From assembly GCF_000002235.5 (NCBI RefSeq), contig NW_022145613.1:2936001-3000000 (forward strand): a stretch of 64,000 bases of DNA, given 5' to 3'. Below the pieces are notes generated by a model. It saw only the letters and a program-made list of their open reading frames with translations, searched no databases and was not told where the DNA came from. The DNA comes from Strongylocentrotus purpuratus (lineage: Eukaryota > Echinodermata > Echinoidea > Camarodonta > Strongylocentrotidae). Positions 45,601-56,068 of the stretch are shown here, piece by piece (position 1 is the first letter of the stretch; the number at the start of each line of letters is the position of its first letter). Made by a program: the position numbers and the translations under genes.

Positions 45601-48600
45601 CGCTCAAATATCTCACACATCTGTCCCAGGTATTCTGCGTGCTCCGGGCAACCGATGGGGTCAATGCCCTTATCGCACCAAGGTACAGTGAAGGTATTGA
45701 GTGCTTGGGCTGGCACCAGACTGGGTATGTATTCCTTCTTCAGTCTTGTGAGCAAGGTCTGGGAATGCTCCACAAACTCAAGGGTTTCATTGTCACTGCA
45801 AAGTGAAAGGGGAAGTATACCATAACATATGAGAGAAATGTCTTCTGGCTGATACAGGAGGGGGGGGGCAAACTCACTCTGTTCAATTTGCTCCTCCCAC
45901 CCCCTCCAAAAAATAGAAAAAATGTTCAGTCCGTCCAGCATGTTAAGAACCACAAATCTTAGGGTCCACTAAATTTATGACATGAGCAAATGTCAGAATC
46001 AAGGAGAAAATGAAAATCATGATAGTAATAAAAAGCTTTCATCTTAACTCATGATTTAAAGTTAGAACATTTTTTGTCCTCACGTCCAACAAGAGGGCTA
46101 TAATACATTTATATATTTATATTTATTTGGAAATATAAACCATAATCTAGACCATGGGTTAGATGATATTTAACCTCATTACAAGAAGAAGTACTTACTC
46201 ATCAGTCTGAATGTCAGTGAACTTGGACAAAGTTGCTTTCTGCTTAAAAGATGGCTCCATACCCGTAAAGTCCCTTGTAAAGAATATACAAGTATCACCA
46301 ATGTTGGCGTTGTCTTTCAAACCATGACGAATCTCCTCTTCGGTCACTGTAGAAATCATATAAGGAAATAGTTTCATTCACACTATAACAAGGCCTACAC
46401 GTCTATGTGACTCCAACATTGGCAAAATAGTCAATGAATTTGTCTGATGTTACTTGGGACAACTCTCAATATTTTCTATACTAAAAATGTTCCTCCATTT
46501 CTGTTGTAAATACTTCTTACCTCAATAAAAAAAAAGTTAAAGTTTTTTCAGTGCTGAGTGCACCTCCATTAAAATCTATTCACAAATAACATTCTGTAAT
46601 GTGTGTGTGGGAGCAAATGGCAAAGTTGTCCTTTCAAAATTAAACAATATACAACTTTTTCATCAATCATTTGATGTGGTTCAAAATGTCACGATCCATT
46701 TCTTTGATTGTTTTTCTGATTTACTGGACATCTCCTTCACAGTAACGTGCTATCAATGTTTGGGTTTCCCTCTCACATCTCCTCCAAAACAATTCAATTG
46801 ATACATATGACTATTATGCAGAAGTGAAATATGACTTACCAGACATTATAAGTTCATGCATTTCGTCTGCAGTGAAAACACCCTCCTGTCTTGCCAGTTT
46901 AGCAGCCGAATCAAACGCCTTCCTCATCCTTTCAAAGACCTCCCACCACTTCTGCCTCGTCGCATTCTGCTTCTGGGAATCACTGGAGTCATAGTAGTTA
47001 GGAAGGTGGACAGTGATTGGCTGGAGAACGTAGACTGGCGGGATGGCATTGGTGTCCTCCACATACCACTTCCTGATGAGATCCTCATCCTCCTTGCTCG
47101 CGGTTTCATCTCTTGAGACGGTATCCATGAGTTTTTCAAAAATGTCTGAGGAAATGGTGGCATTGAGTGGACGGTAGCCATACTTATCGCCTAGGAAACC
47201 CTACAAATAAAGTGATTATATACATTATGTCTTTGCAGCAAGTATGCAAAGTTTTAGTTCTATAGCCATAATTCATCATCATCAAAATGCATGTATGTGT
47301 AGCTAAATAACAATAAGGACTGCATATAAAGATCACAAAATACAAACAAGAAAAATGATCTACATGTTTGTAGAAGGAGCCCTTTATCAACATGTTCCCT
47401 TTAATGGGACACATGATGGAAGGGAAAATAAAAAGGGTGGTCTCAACAAATAATTGGGCCTCTAATTAATTGTACGCTTTCATCATGTTAGTATTTCACT
47501 TAAAATTTAGTATTTTACTTTAGTAAGCCAATTTTAAGGCAATATCATATATGTACTTAAATTTAATGATGGCCATTGTGATGTCACTTTAAGCTGATCC
47601 AAATTAAATGCAGGCTAATACATGTACAATTGTGCACAGCTTATAAGGACTGTGCATGAAAACCTAATGCCTGGTAATCTAGGCCTCCAAATAATTGGCT
47701 GAGGTTAAAATACTTAGCCAACTGAACTGAATACCAAAGTTTGCTAAGTATTTTATCTCAGCCAAAACCCAAGTAAAATATGCGTATTTCTGACATACAT
47801 GTAAGTATTGAACTTTGTTATTTGTTTCCAAATCTTAGTCTTACCACAAAGTAAGGTCCCTGAGACATCCGTTTACATTTATCAATTTCATTGAGGCACA
47901 AGAAAGCTGTCAGATGATCAGCCGTAGCACTGTCCCTTACACCCCACCTCATATCGACTACTTCAAACTCTAGCCTCTTTTCAAGGCAGTAGCGACTGAG
48001 CTCTGGAAACACCTCCCTGATCAGCTTGTTCCGCTCCTCCTTCATGTCTACAAGGAGAAAAACAAATCAACTCTTATTGTTGTGGAGATAAAAAACATGG
48101 CTGTCCACAGGTCCCCTTTGCATACTTATTGAAAAAAAGAAAGCAGGAAGCGCAGTCTGCTTATCTCATTTTAATATGCCACTGCGTAAAGCTTCACGTC
48201 TGAATGAGTTTCTTTACAAGCCACCAAAAAAAATCATCCTTTGCCACATTGTATTTATGACTGAATAGAATACCAAAACCTCAAGAATATTTAACTGTTC
48301 CTATTGCAAGATTACCAGCTAAAGTTTCGTCATGGAACTAATCAAGACCCAAAATAGGTATTTTTGCAAAGCCATTGTTTTGCCAAAATAAATCCTTCCA
48401 TCGATTGGTGCCTAGTTTTTGTGCAAAATTGCACGTGGCAAAAGAGTGACTGTGCACAGATGCGAAGGAAGCGAACAAAGGGTTAATATTGTAATGTTTT
48501 TACCTGTGAATGTAGAGCTGAGAAAGATCCTCACTGTGTTGGACTCTTGCTCAGGAAGGGTCTCAGTCTCACCCAAGACCAGGTCCTGGAACCCATCTGG

Positions 48601-48633
48601 ATCACTGTTCACCACAGCTGCCATACTGGACAT
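36419..48633 (-). CDS. Gene B: complete NWD1-like STAND NTPase (DUF4062-like, NACHT, WD40), 1698 aa
   Basis: Thirteen coding exons (48504-48633, 47845-48047, 46840-47200, 46199-46346, 45478-45795, 44801-45035, 42168-44361, 41436-41698, 40702-41098, 40063-40236, 39372-39582, 38372-38641, 36419-36611) add up to 5097 bp with every phase matching. Residues 32-111 form the DUF4062-like start; P-loop GISGSGKTS is at 415-423, Walker B LLLIFDSID at 504-512, WD40 blades run from about 925 to 1634, and a Ser/Lys-rich tail ends in CMIY. Length is close to vertebrate NWD1. The family holds cytosolic STAND ATPases thought to oligomerise on nucleotide exchange; ligand and role here are unknown. It lies head-to-tail upstream of gene A. 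TTATTCAG just before the ATG suggests an untranslated leader exon upstream. Confidence 0.9.
36687..36842. mobile_element. MITE with CAGTCAAACCTG ends
   Basis: 156 bp in intron 12 of gene B; CAGTCAAACCTG and its inverse CAGGTTTGACTG bound the block, and GTGGCCTTTGTAGACAGGT occurs twice inside. The ends resemble pogo/Tigger-type (Tc1/mariner superfamily) termini. Confidence 0.6.
36945..37945. mobile_element. Older inverted-repeat element split by a 558-bp insertion
   Basis: Left arm GGTTCAGTGACACAAA plus GACGTAACTC (after removing the insertion) faces GAGTTACGTC and TTTGTGTCACTGACC at 37921-37945. A further copy of GGTCAGTGACACA lies at 37878. Within intron 12 of gene B. Confidence 0.5.
36961..37518. 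mobile_element. Inverted-end element nested in another element
   Basis: Ends CAGCATGTTTCCACAGAAAA and TTTTCTGTGGAAACACACTG are inverted repeats; the interior has GACACGG, GTCGAGTCGA and CGCGACACGG motifs in both directions. It is flanked by AAA on both sides (36958-36960, 37519-37521). No coding capacity. Confidence 0.6.
38248..38331. mobile_element. 84-bp pogo/Tigger-type MITE
   Basis: CAGTGGAACCTCGTTATAAC at one end and GAGGTTCCACTG at the other, flanked by TA on both sides, the signature of Tc1/mariner-superfamily pogo elements. Intron 12 of gene B, absent at the matching place in gene A. Confidence 0.75.
38372..38641 (-). CDS. Gene B exon 12: WD40 repeats
   Basis: 270 bp. LLVGHNHAIMALCISSDDQ, SRDCTLKAWHLP and NKSGTILILDL mark the blades. 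Donor AG|GTTTGT leaves two bases that join C of exon 13 as Ser. Confidence 0.87.
39372..39582 (-). CDS. Gene B exon 11: WD40 repeats
   Basis: 211 bp. QYAVTGANDKQMILWSL and HAGVEQLHVWDF. Acceptor CGTGCAG|, donor CA|GTGAGT. Its last codon is split as CA plus A of exon 12 (Gln). Confidence 0.87.
39756..39968 (+). repeat. tRNA-Thr-headed SINE
   Basis: The head GCGATAGCTTAGTTGGTAGA keeps box A, an anticodon-like TGT in GTCTTGTAATCC (Thr) and a perfect box B GGTTCGAAACC. The body follows: CCCTTTGGCAAGGTATTAAT, TCCCTCGGAGAGGACCTAAA, and a CCACCACCACCATAA tail. In intron 10 of gene B, antisense to the gene. Confidence 0.75.
40063..40236 (-). CDS. Gene B exon 10: WD40 repeat
   Basis: 174 bp. EHEAPVGLVETVTHKADT, FILSADSKGVLKFWKYDTGE and EHSASIRCLSISGDG. 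Acceptor GATCAG|, donor ATG|GTAAGT. The third-copy relic on the plus strand matches this exon most closely. Confidence 0.87.
40702..41098 (-). CDS. Gene B exon 9: three WD40 repeats
   Basis: 397 bp. Begins MIKRERHNGHAVVLRFTPDG; later EEGRLRVWDMNQS and LEGHEKGILWL with SQDKMIKVWNV. Acceptor CATTCCAG|, donor ACAG|GTAAGA. Confidence 0.88.
41436..41698 (-). CDS. Gene B exon 8: two WD40 repeats
   Basis: 263 bp. GHDGMVTCLWHCPADPNES, SGSKDDFLKVWDLDP, LEGHSSWISDV and SNDKSAKMWVY. Acceptor TTTACAG|, donor ACA|GTAAGT. Confidence 0.88.
42168..44361 (-). CDS. Gene B exon 7: NACHT core, helical region, first WD40 repeats
   Basis: 2194 bp, 731 codons plus one base. Walker B PLLLIFDSIDQLSS lies about 40 residues in; KSGLTEAEIEDVLS sits in the winged-helix part; blades begin at LAGHPSRVEAIAC and include SGSADFTVRVWNMTEG. 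Encoding the NACHT core to the first WD blades in one large exon is shared with gene A. Acceptor TCCAACAG|, donor AAAG|GTATGT. Confidence 0.92.
44605..44752 (-). repeat. tRNA-Ser-headed SINE
   Basis: On the minus strand the head GTCGTAGTCGAGTGGTTTAA keeps box A, an anticodon-like TGA within GATTTGAAATTC (Ser) and box B GGGTTCGATCC. The body CCTTTGGCAAGGCATTAATC is shared with the SINE at 39756. In intron 6 of gene B. Confidence 0.7.
44801..45035 (-). CDS. Gene B exon 6: NACHT P-loop
   Basis: 235 bp. AFQGRDDILTSIRSYLSS then PLVVHGISGSGKTS, a canonical Walker A loop, and VMAMVARHSRKW. Acceptor TTATACAG|, donor AACAG|GTACGG. Confidence 0.9.
45478..45795 (-). CDS. Gene B exon 5: linker
   Basis: 318 bp. 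DNETLEFVEHSQTLLTRLK, PWCDKGIDPIGCPEHAEY, LGQMCEIFERRMKAMIDKKL. Acceptor CTTTGCAG|, donor GCAG|GTATGT. Confidence 0.88.
46199..46346 (-). CDS. Gene B exon 4
   Basis: 148 bp. VTEEEIRHGLKDNANIGDTC and CIFFTRDFTGMEPSFKQKAT. Acceptor TTTCTACAG|, donor GA|GTAAGT. Intron 3 upstream is only 493 bp. Confidence 0.87.
46840..47200 (-). CDS. Gene B exon 3: DUF4062-like region, second half
   Basis: 361 bp. GFLGDKYGYRPLNATIS, IRKWYVEDTNAIPPVYVLQP and ARQEGVFTADEMHELIMS. Acceptor ATTTGTAG|, donor TCTG|GTAAGT. Confidence 0.88.
47845..48047 (-). CDS. Gene B exon 2: DUF4062-like region, first half
   Basis: 203 bp. DMKEERNKLIREVFPELSRY, FEVVDMRWGVRDSATADH, FLCLNEIDKCKRMSQGPYFV. Acceptor CTCCTTGTAG|, donor GTG|GTAAGA. 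Confidence 0.9.
48504..48633 (-). CDS. Gene B exon 1 (start codon)
   Basis: 130 bp. MSSMAAVVNSDPDGFQDLV to NTVRIFLSSTFTG, donor ACAG|GTAAAA. The ATG at 48631-48633 follows TTTATTCAG|AG, which looks like an acceptor, so translation probably starts in the second exon of the transcript. Confidence 0.85.
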
Positions 48634-49740
48634 CTCTGAATAAATGACAGAACAAGAAAAGAAAAAATGCTGTGTCTTTAGATAAAGTCATAGTCCTTGG
48701 AAGTGGTATAGTATTTCAGCATCAATTATACCCATGGCATGGCCCCCCTTCCCTTCTAAAGAAATCAAATTGGCATACTTGCTGTACACAACAGAATAGT
48801 GCCAATTAATTGTGTCATATTCTAAATTGTTTCCCACCACCCCCCCCCCCCCCAATTTTTTTCCCAGCACCAATTCCTGGACCTGCCCTTGTATTCCGGA
48901 GTGAAAACCTTTAGTAAAGTCCCTGGCAAAGATACGTTACAAGTGAAAAAGAGAGACAATTATTTTTTCTTACTTTTCAGATTTGGGGGCAGACTATTCT
49001 TGAGAACATGCTTACAAGCCATTTTGAATATAAACCTGTCACCTACATGTATGTCTTTGGAGTTACCAAAAAATCATGCATCAAATAACAAACTATAAAT
49101 TAGTGATAGATCTGATGTTTATTAATATTCAGTATATAGTATCGTTAGTCCCCCCACCCCCTGTATTGTATATTTATTCACCTTCCCCATTTCCATTTCT
49201 ATTCTATTCTTATTCTTATTAATCTTATTATTAATATACACTGTAGCAGGGAAAAAAATAATATTTATTTTTCGGGGGCTACTTTTCAACCTTGCCTGCA
49301 TGAAAATAACATTCTAAAATTTGTTTTGCATTGAACTCTATGCAAATTTACTGGGGCTCTTTTCTGATTTTCGGGGGCTCTTTTAGGCATTTCGGGGGCT
49401 AATTCGCCCCGAGCCCCCGTGTATTTTTTTCACTGCACTGTAGACCTCTAGGTCTACTTCTTTTTTGATCTTTTTTGTTGCTGTTCCTGTAAAGGTGAGC
49501 TGTGTTTAACAAGCTGTGCTTTTTTAACAGACCACCTCTTTTCCACATAATTGTCTTTATAACTTTTATTGTTCATGAATTTATTCTTGAACAATAAATT
49601 CTTGTTGACGATGAACTTGTTGTTACTGTTCATGAATATATCATTTTCATGTCAGTGGAAATAAATTAATAAAACTTAAATCTTGAAACTATTCAACTCA
49701 ATATTCCATACAATTCAAGGTTTATTAAATTATATCTTCG

Positions 49741-49830
49741 CAAGGCAAAATGATGAAGGAAAAACTGTGATAACGTCATTACGAACTCGTAACTCGTGTA
49801 CAGTTTTTCCTTCATAATAATTTTGCCTTG
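49741..49830. mobile_element. Hairpin MITE-like element
   Basis: CAAGGCAAAATGATGAAGGA and the inverse arm TCCTTCATAATAATTTTGCC form a stem of about 27 pairs with a 3-base bulge and a loop of about 34 bases. 90 bp in all; no target duplication identified. Confidence 0.5.
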
Positions 49831-49859
49831 CACGTAGACAAGAAAGGACGAGATTTAGA

Positions 49860-49867
49860 TGACGTCA
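49860..49867. promoter_or_regulatory. CRE palindrome TGACGTCA
   Basis: A full TGACGTCA next to TGCGCAGC, about 1.2 kb upstream of the gene B start codon. Such sites bind CREB/ATF factors in animals. One 8-mer alone is weak evidence. Confidence 0.2.
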
Positions 49868-50964
49868 TGCGCAGCAAGAGTTACTGCAAGCTATTTTTCA
49901 ACATGGATGTCGATTTTGACCCATAATTTCCTGAAAAGGGACCATTAAACAGATTTATCAGTCAAGTTGCATGGTAAGTGGAACCGATATATAATAGCCT
50001 AGGGCCTAGGCCTATAGTAATATTCAAAATTAAATGCATCGGATACAGGTTGGATATGCATCCGGTAAAATATAATATTTGGGCATAAGTTTGGTGGTAC
50101 AGGTACAGGTACAGGAGCGCCTAGGCTGTCTCTAAAGAGAGGAGCCGACCCTACCCAAATCAGAGACTAACAAACGAAAGAGACAGAAATTTCGGTCTAA
50201 TAAACATAGAGACGGCCAAAGCAGCCAAAGCAGCCAAAGGAGCTCCGACGCCGCGCCGAAGCCTTAGGCGTCGGGGTCCATGAGTATTACGGTACCGGTA
50301 CCTCGCTTGGAATTTGGAGCTCCCTGGCCCTGCGCACAATTTCAAATATTTCAAATATTTCTGACCTCTAATCATGGCAAATTGAAGTATTATTTAGACC
50401 CATCAATTGAATTATCATTTACATAAGTATCACATCATACTTACAACTCTTCGTTTTCGCAGTATCAAATGTGTGCATTAATCTTAATTAGACGCCATCG
50501 TCATACAAACTGCGACCCGATTTGGCTTGGTCTGTGTCCATAGCAATTAATTACGCAGCGCAGGATGATGCGGCTACATCTTTGGGCTACATTTATGGCG
50601 CGCCATTTGCCCAATAATTCAGATAAACACTGCATATCGCCGGTAAACACAGTGTTTATCCATAAACACAGTTTATCGAAAAGCAGAGTACGTAGTTATT
50701 CGTATTTCGTCGGGAGTATAGGCGCTTTTCAAAGTTGCACTCAAACAGCTAAATTGTGACCTTTAGCAATAATAATTATAATAATGAAAACAATAATATA
50801 TAATAACAACATAATGTCAAAAATACTCGTATAAATTACTGCCTGTGTATTGATTTCATAGATTTCTAAATTTATGGTAAAATGTTAATTACAACTTAAA
50901 ACAAATTTGTGTTCAAGAGACGGTCAGGCCCCCGCCACCGGCCCCTCATGCTATTTTATTGATC

Positions 50965-51385
50965 TCTTCTTCTTCTTCTTCTTCTTCTTCTTCTTCTTCT
51001 TCTTCTTCTTCTTCTTCTTCTTCTTCTTCTTCTTCTTCTTCTTCTTCTTCTTCTTCTTCTTCTTCTTCTTCTTCTTCTTCTTCTTCTTCTTCTTCTTCTT
51101 CTTCTTCTTCTTCTTCTTCTTCTTCTTCTTCTTCTTCTTCTTCTTCTTCTTCTTCTTCTTCTTCTTCTTCTTCTTCTTCTTCTTCTTCTTCTTCTTCTTC
51201 TTCTTCTTCTTCTTCTTCTTCTTCTTCTTCTTCTTCTTCTTCTTCTTCTTCTTCTTCTTCTTCTTCTTCTTCTTCTTCTTCTTCTTCTTCTTCTTCTTCT
51301 TCTTCTTCTTCTTCTTCTTCTTCTTCTTCTTCTTCTTCTTCTTCTTCTTCTTCTTCTTCTTCTTCTTCTTCTTCTTCTTCTTCTT
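50965..51385. repeat. (TTC)n microsatellite, about 140 units
   Basis: An uninterrupted TTC/GAA tract of about 421 bp, followed by a degenerate tail to about 51452. The open frames across it (poly-Phe, poly-Ser, poly-Glu, poly-Arg) are artefacts of the repeat. Confidence 0.95.
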
Positions 51386-54317
51386 TTTCTTCCTTTATAC
51401 TTCTTCTTTCTTCTTTTTTTCCCTTCGTCATTTTCTTCTTCTTCTTCTTCTTTCGATATAAATTCGAACAAGTTTCATCTCTTTTTTATTCTTTGAGATA
51501 ATTTAATGATGACCATGCTTACCTCAGCTCGGGCCTCAGCTATTACTCAGGAAAAAAAAATCATTTCCTAAATAACCAAGCAGTTCCCAACTTCACAACA
51601 TTTTGTCAAATTTTACTCTAAAACTTATTGATGCTGTGTCCTGATCCTGCCTAGATAAACTTAAATCAGCGTACAAAAAAGTAATGTATGCGGTGAAAAA
51701 TGATCACTTCAACAATGGCGGAGGCCTAGGTCTAAAAGGCTTTTTCAATGATTATTTCGTATCATATTCAGTTGTGTGCCGATAGGGCTAAAATTGTCTG
51801 TTTCCGTTCACATGAAAAGGTCAAGGTCTTGACGAGGGATTATTGACAAAATTAATAGAAACATGATGCGTAATGAAAATATCACGTGGGAGGGTGAATC
51901 ATTGTTATATTATTTTCTGTAAAAGAGGGAAGTGAAGTCAAATTGAGAGAGGTTCGGAAAGTTGTACATGTATATATAAAATGCAGTTGAAGAATACCAG
52001 TTATTTCAGTTTTCTCGCCATATTTTGGTGGCTCTATAGGATAATTATAATTACCCCCTGGACAATCACCCCGGCCAATTGTCGGGACAATTACTCCCGC
52101 GGATAATTATCCCTCGGAAAATTAGCCCCCCCCCAAAAAAAAAAAAAAAAAAAAAATCTGCTTTTGTAAAACCTTTTATTAGGGTAGACATCCCTTTTAA
52201 TGAACAGGCGGAGGGGGTGGGGTGATTGTCCTCGGACTTGCTTGACCTTGGGGAGGGGGGGGGGCGGTTGTACTAGGGGTAATTTTCAAGGGGTGGTAAT
52301 CGTTCTTGGTGGTAGTTTTCCGGGGGGTGATTGTCCTGAAACGTGGCCGGTAACATATGAGACTGAATAGCTTGGACTTGCCCAAATATCAGTCATAATT
52401 ATGCATATATTTGTTCTTTATATACTACCGTCTCTTTACGCACATGAAAGTATTAAAGTAAATTAAGATTACCATGGTTAACTTTTGTAATGATTGAAAC
52501 ATACTTACCACATGCTTATTACAAGAAAAATCTCAAAATTATCATATTTCATGTCTTTCATCTGATTGCATATACCTATCAATTTACAATATATGTTATC
52601 CATAACTCACCAACGAAAATGTAAAATGTAATTTATTAATTTTTATAACCAGTATTCTCTCTGTCGAAATTGTACTTTTTACCTTATTTTCGATATGTCT
52701 GATATACACTCTCATCCTCAGCATTATCTTTTATATATCTCTCTATCTCTCGCTTTGTCTCTCTTTCTCTCTCCCTCTGTCTTTCTCTATCTCACACTTT
52801 TCCTGAATCTCCTGTGCTGTCTGCACTACTATCCTCCCTACCTCTCTTCTATATTTCCCTCCAGCCCTATGATGATTGCGGAATATAATAAAGCAACTGT
52901 TAGCTGTTTATTAATTTGTATATATATATATATATATGTGTGTACTATGATTTATTTAGAAAATTCATTCACTGTGTGATGTGTCTTAATACGTTTTATG
53001 TTTGTATAAATATTTATGTTTTTACAATGTACAAAATTCTGCAATTCAGCCATCTGGCTGCAAATTTTTTTTTTTTTTTAATAAAACCATTACCACCATT
53101 ATGAATATATCTTGCTCTTGTCTTGTAAGTTTTTAAAGAATAAAAGTAAAACATATTACACATGAACGGCACACATGCACACAAACACAAATCCCCTTCA
53201 TCATCTTCACCTCCTAACTCACCCGATTTCGATCTCTCCCCTCTCTCTCTCTCTCTCTCTCTCTCCCGGCCCTCTCACTACCCCTCCCCCACCTCTCTCT
53301 CCCTACCCTTTCATCAATTTCTCTACTCTACTGATCATTTGATCAATTTCTTGTACACTTGATAATAAAATACCAAACAGGCCAATACAACCAAAATTCT
53401 TATATATTTTAAATCACAATAAAGAATAGTAATTCTTTTATTTCTCTTTATTCATTATTTACTTCAATATCAATGCAGAAAGTCATTAAAAAATCACAAA
53501 AGTACAAAATATGCATGTTTAATTTTTAGTACAAATATAGCTCTTTAAAAAATATATACTGCAATTTGGCAGTTTTTCTGTCATGATAAAGCATGCGATA
53601 TGATTAGTCACACCTTATTGTGAGCAACCAAATATTCTCTGTAGGGAAATAGTGATATTTTATATTTCCATAAGTTATATCACTACGTTCATGAAAGATC
53701 CCAAATAGAAATATATATGTATGAAAAATAAAAAGGCATCATGTAAATCAGCACTGTCTTGCCAGTTTGTCTTTTATCTTTCTAACTGTCAATACATGGT
53801 GAGATATAAATCTGTGCATTGGTACATGATATATATGGGAATGCAAGAAAAATAGAACGATCACAAATGTGGAAAAGCAGCTCACAATTTCAAAGGCAGG
53901 GTAAGAAAGACACAATTTTCCACAAAACAACAAATCTACAACAAAATGTTCCCTTTAGATATATTTGTTTAAACTACACCCATCCCAACCAGGTATCAGT
54001 TAACAGTTGAAACTATAGTTTGTCAGTTTATGTACATACATAAAGTCACTTTAAACCATCTATCACTACAGCTACCCATATACCACTTAGTCCCTAGATA
54101 ACTTGCAGCTTAAAATGTCCTCACAACATCATGACCATGCATGGAAAATCAAAACTATTTATGGATAAGAACTATAATTATCATAATGACTCATTACTGT
54201 TAAGTCGGTCTCTATACCCATGTGGTAGCAGGCAGTTTAGTGCAACAAACTTTGCCTGGAGTCTTTACCCATTCTACCAGTGAACAGCTTACACGCCCAG
54301 AATGCTGTATCGTCGCT

Positions 54318-54400
54318 GTTTTCACGAAGTGACGGTAGTGAAAAAAAATTGCATTCCCTTTGCGTTACGATTTTCCTCACTACCGTCACTTCGTGAAAAC
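54318..54400. repeat. Perfect 24-bp stem hairpin
   Basis: GTTTTCACGAAGTGACGGTA (54318 on) and its inverse TACCGTCACTTCGTGAAAAC (ending 54400) pair perfectly over 24 bp with a 35-base loop. Weaker pairing extends about 11 bp outward. Probably a small fold-back element. Confidence 0.7.
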
Positions 54401-55854
54401 AAGGACGGTATGTTAAACAGCCAATTTACAAGGTGACTTTAAAGTAGTCACCCCAAAAATAAAAAGTGTTTTGAATTGATGCAAAATTCATATCATTGCA
54501 AAGGGGAAGTCTTACTGATCAAATATCCCTCTTCAAAATATGTTTGGGGCCCGCAGTAATCATCCCTCAAAAATGTTAATTTTGAGATCCAGATTTCCCG
54601 CCCTCAGCGGTCTTCTGTAGAGCGTCAAGATTTGTGATGTCACATGCAAGACATAGCTAGCTGCAATATTGCATTTTACGCTTTTCCATGATATCTATAA
54701 ATCTTTCCATCCATATAAAATTTGTCCATAATTATCAGTTGTCATGAATTTTTTTCGGATGACTACTTTAAATGGAAGCCCACCACAAGATTGAGAAAAC
54801 TATCAATATACAAGCAAATTATATCAAAAATATAATATATGCCAAATTAACAGAACATGTACATTATAACAGAAGATCTATCAGCATACATTCAGTTAAA
54901 GTTAACTTAGTTAGAGAAACATAAATGAATGAAAATAAAAGGAAAGGAGTACCTAATAAAACAAACATCAAATGAAATCAACACCAGTTTGTTTTAATGA
55001 AATGTTGTATGATAAGAATGACTAACTCTGAACACAATACAAAGATTAAATAAGTCTGCATGGTTATTCTTTCTCTGTAAGTAATTCAAAGAAAATTCAG
55101 TCAAATAACTTTGAAAATGTATTGCGTTAGGGCTTACAAAATCACATATGGTATTCAGGTCCATATTTCTTTCATTTAATTGCGGAAGTACCCTGAATTA
55201 CAGAAAATATATTTGGCATTATTACAAATTCAGTTCATTTAAAAGTTTATTGAAATGTTCGCAATGTATGTAATGTAAACAAATAAAACCAGGACCAGCC
55301 CGAGAAAATAAATTGAAATTAGGTATTTACACATTTCTACATAGCACATCTTATCTTACTAGACACTAATAAGATCTGACTTATGAATATTATTTCAATA
55401 AAGGATTAAAGTTTATTCAAATCTCTTACCAACTGACCAGAAATAATTTGGTGACAAATTGATTCAGCCATTTTGAATGTGAAGAGGCATGTGATTAAAA
55501 AAACTTTTTACACAAATTATAACTCTGTACTTTTAAGCAAGCTGTACAAACACAATTCAGCAGTAAAGAACCCCCAAAATGGCAATACGAGAACAAATTA
55601 AATGATGTCTCAATGTTTAAGCAACTAATAAAATAAAAAACACAATGCAAAGCATGAAAGAAAAACACAACAACTTCAAAACCTAAGGCAAAACCTCTGC
55701 ATACTCCTCAATTAAACCATCTCAATTAAAGCATTGATTAGTATTTTTTGGTTTAGGGCTAAAACATGATACAAAGACATTGATTTGTAATAGCAATTTA
55801 ACAAATAACTGAAAGCAGAATATTGCAAAACTTACATATATACCAAGCATATTG

Positions 55855-56068
55855 CACTATCAACATGTCTGGCAAAGAGAGCGGACAAAATATACAGTTC
55901 CTCAGGTAGACAATGGAACATCCCTTCACTGCTATTATGTACAAAGGTGAATATGCATGTGACACCTGTTCTACACATTTTTACATAATAGCAGTGAAGG
56001 GATGTTCCTTTGTCTACCCGAGGAACTGTATATTTTGTCCGCTCTCTTTGCCAGACATGTTCATAGTG
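55855..56068. repeat. 87-bp near-perfect inverted repeat
   Basis: Arms 55855-55941 and 55982-56068 pair with only three mismatches around a 40-base loop that can itself form AGGTG/CACCT. The arms include GGCAAAGAGAGCGGACAAAA and its inverse. No target duplication was seen. Confidence 0.85.

Larger units (their letters stand above)
48640..50940. other. Region upstream of gene B
   Basis: No coding exon recognised. It should hold the promoter and leader exon of gene B. It contains short C runs, a hairpin element at 49741-49830 and a CRE-like palindrome at 49860. Confidence 0.35.

Noticed and set aside
50907..51501. Open frames of 160-180 codons on both strands
   Set aside because: They are homopolymer translations (Phe, Ser, Glu, Arg) of a TTC microsatellite.
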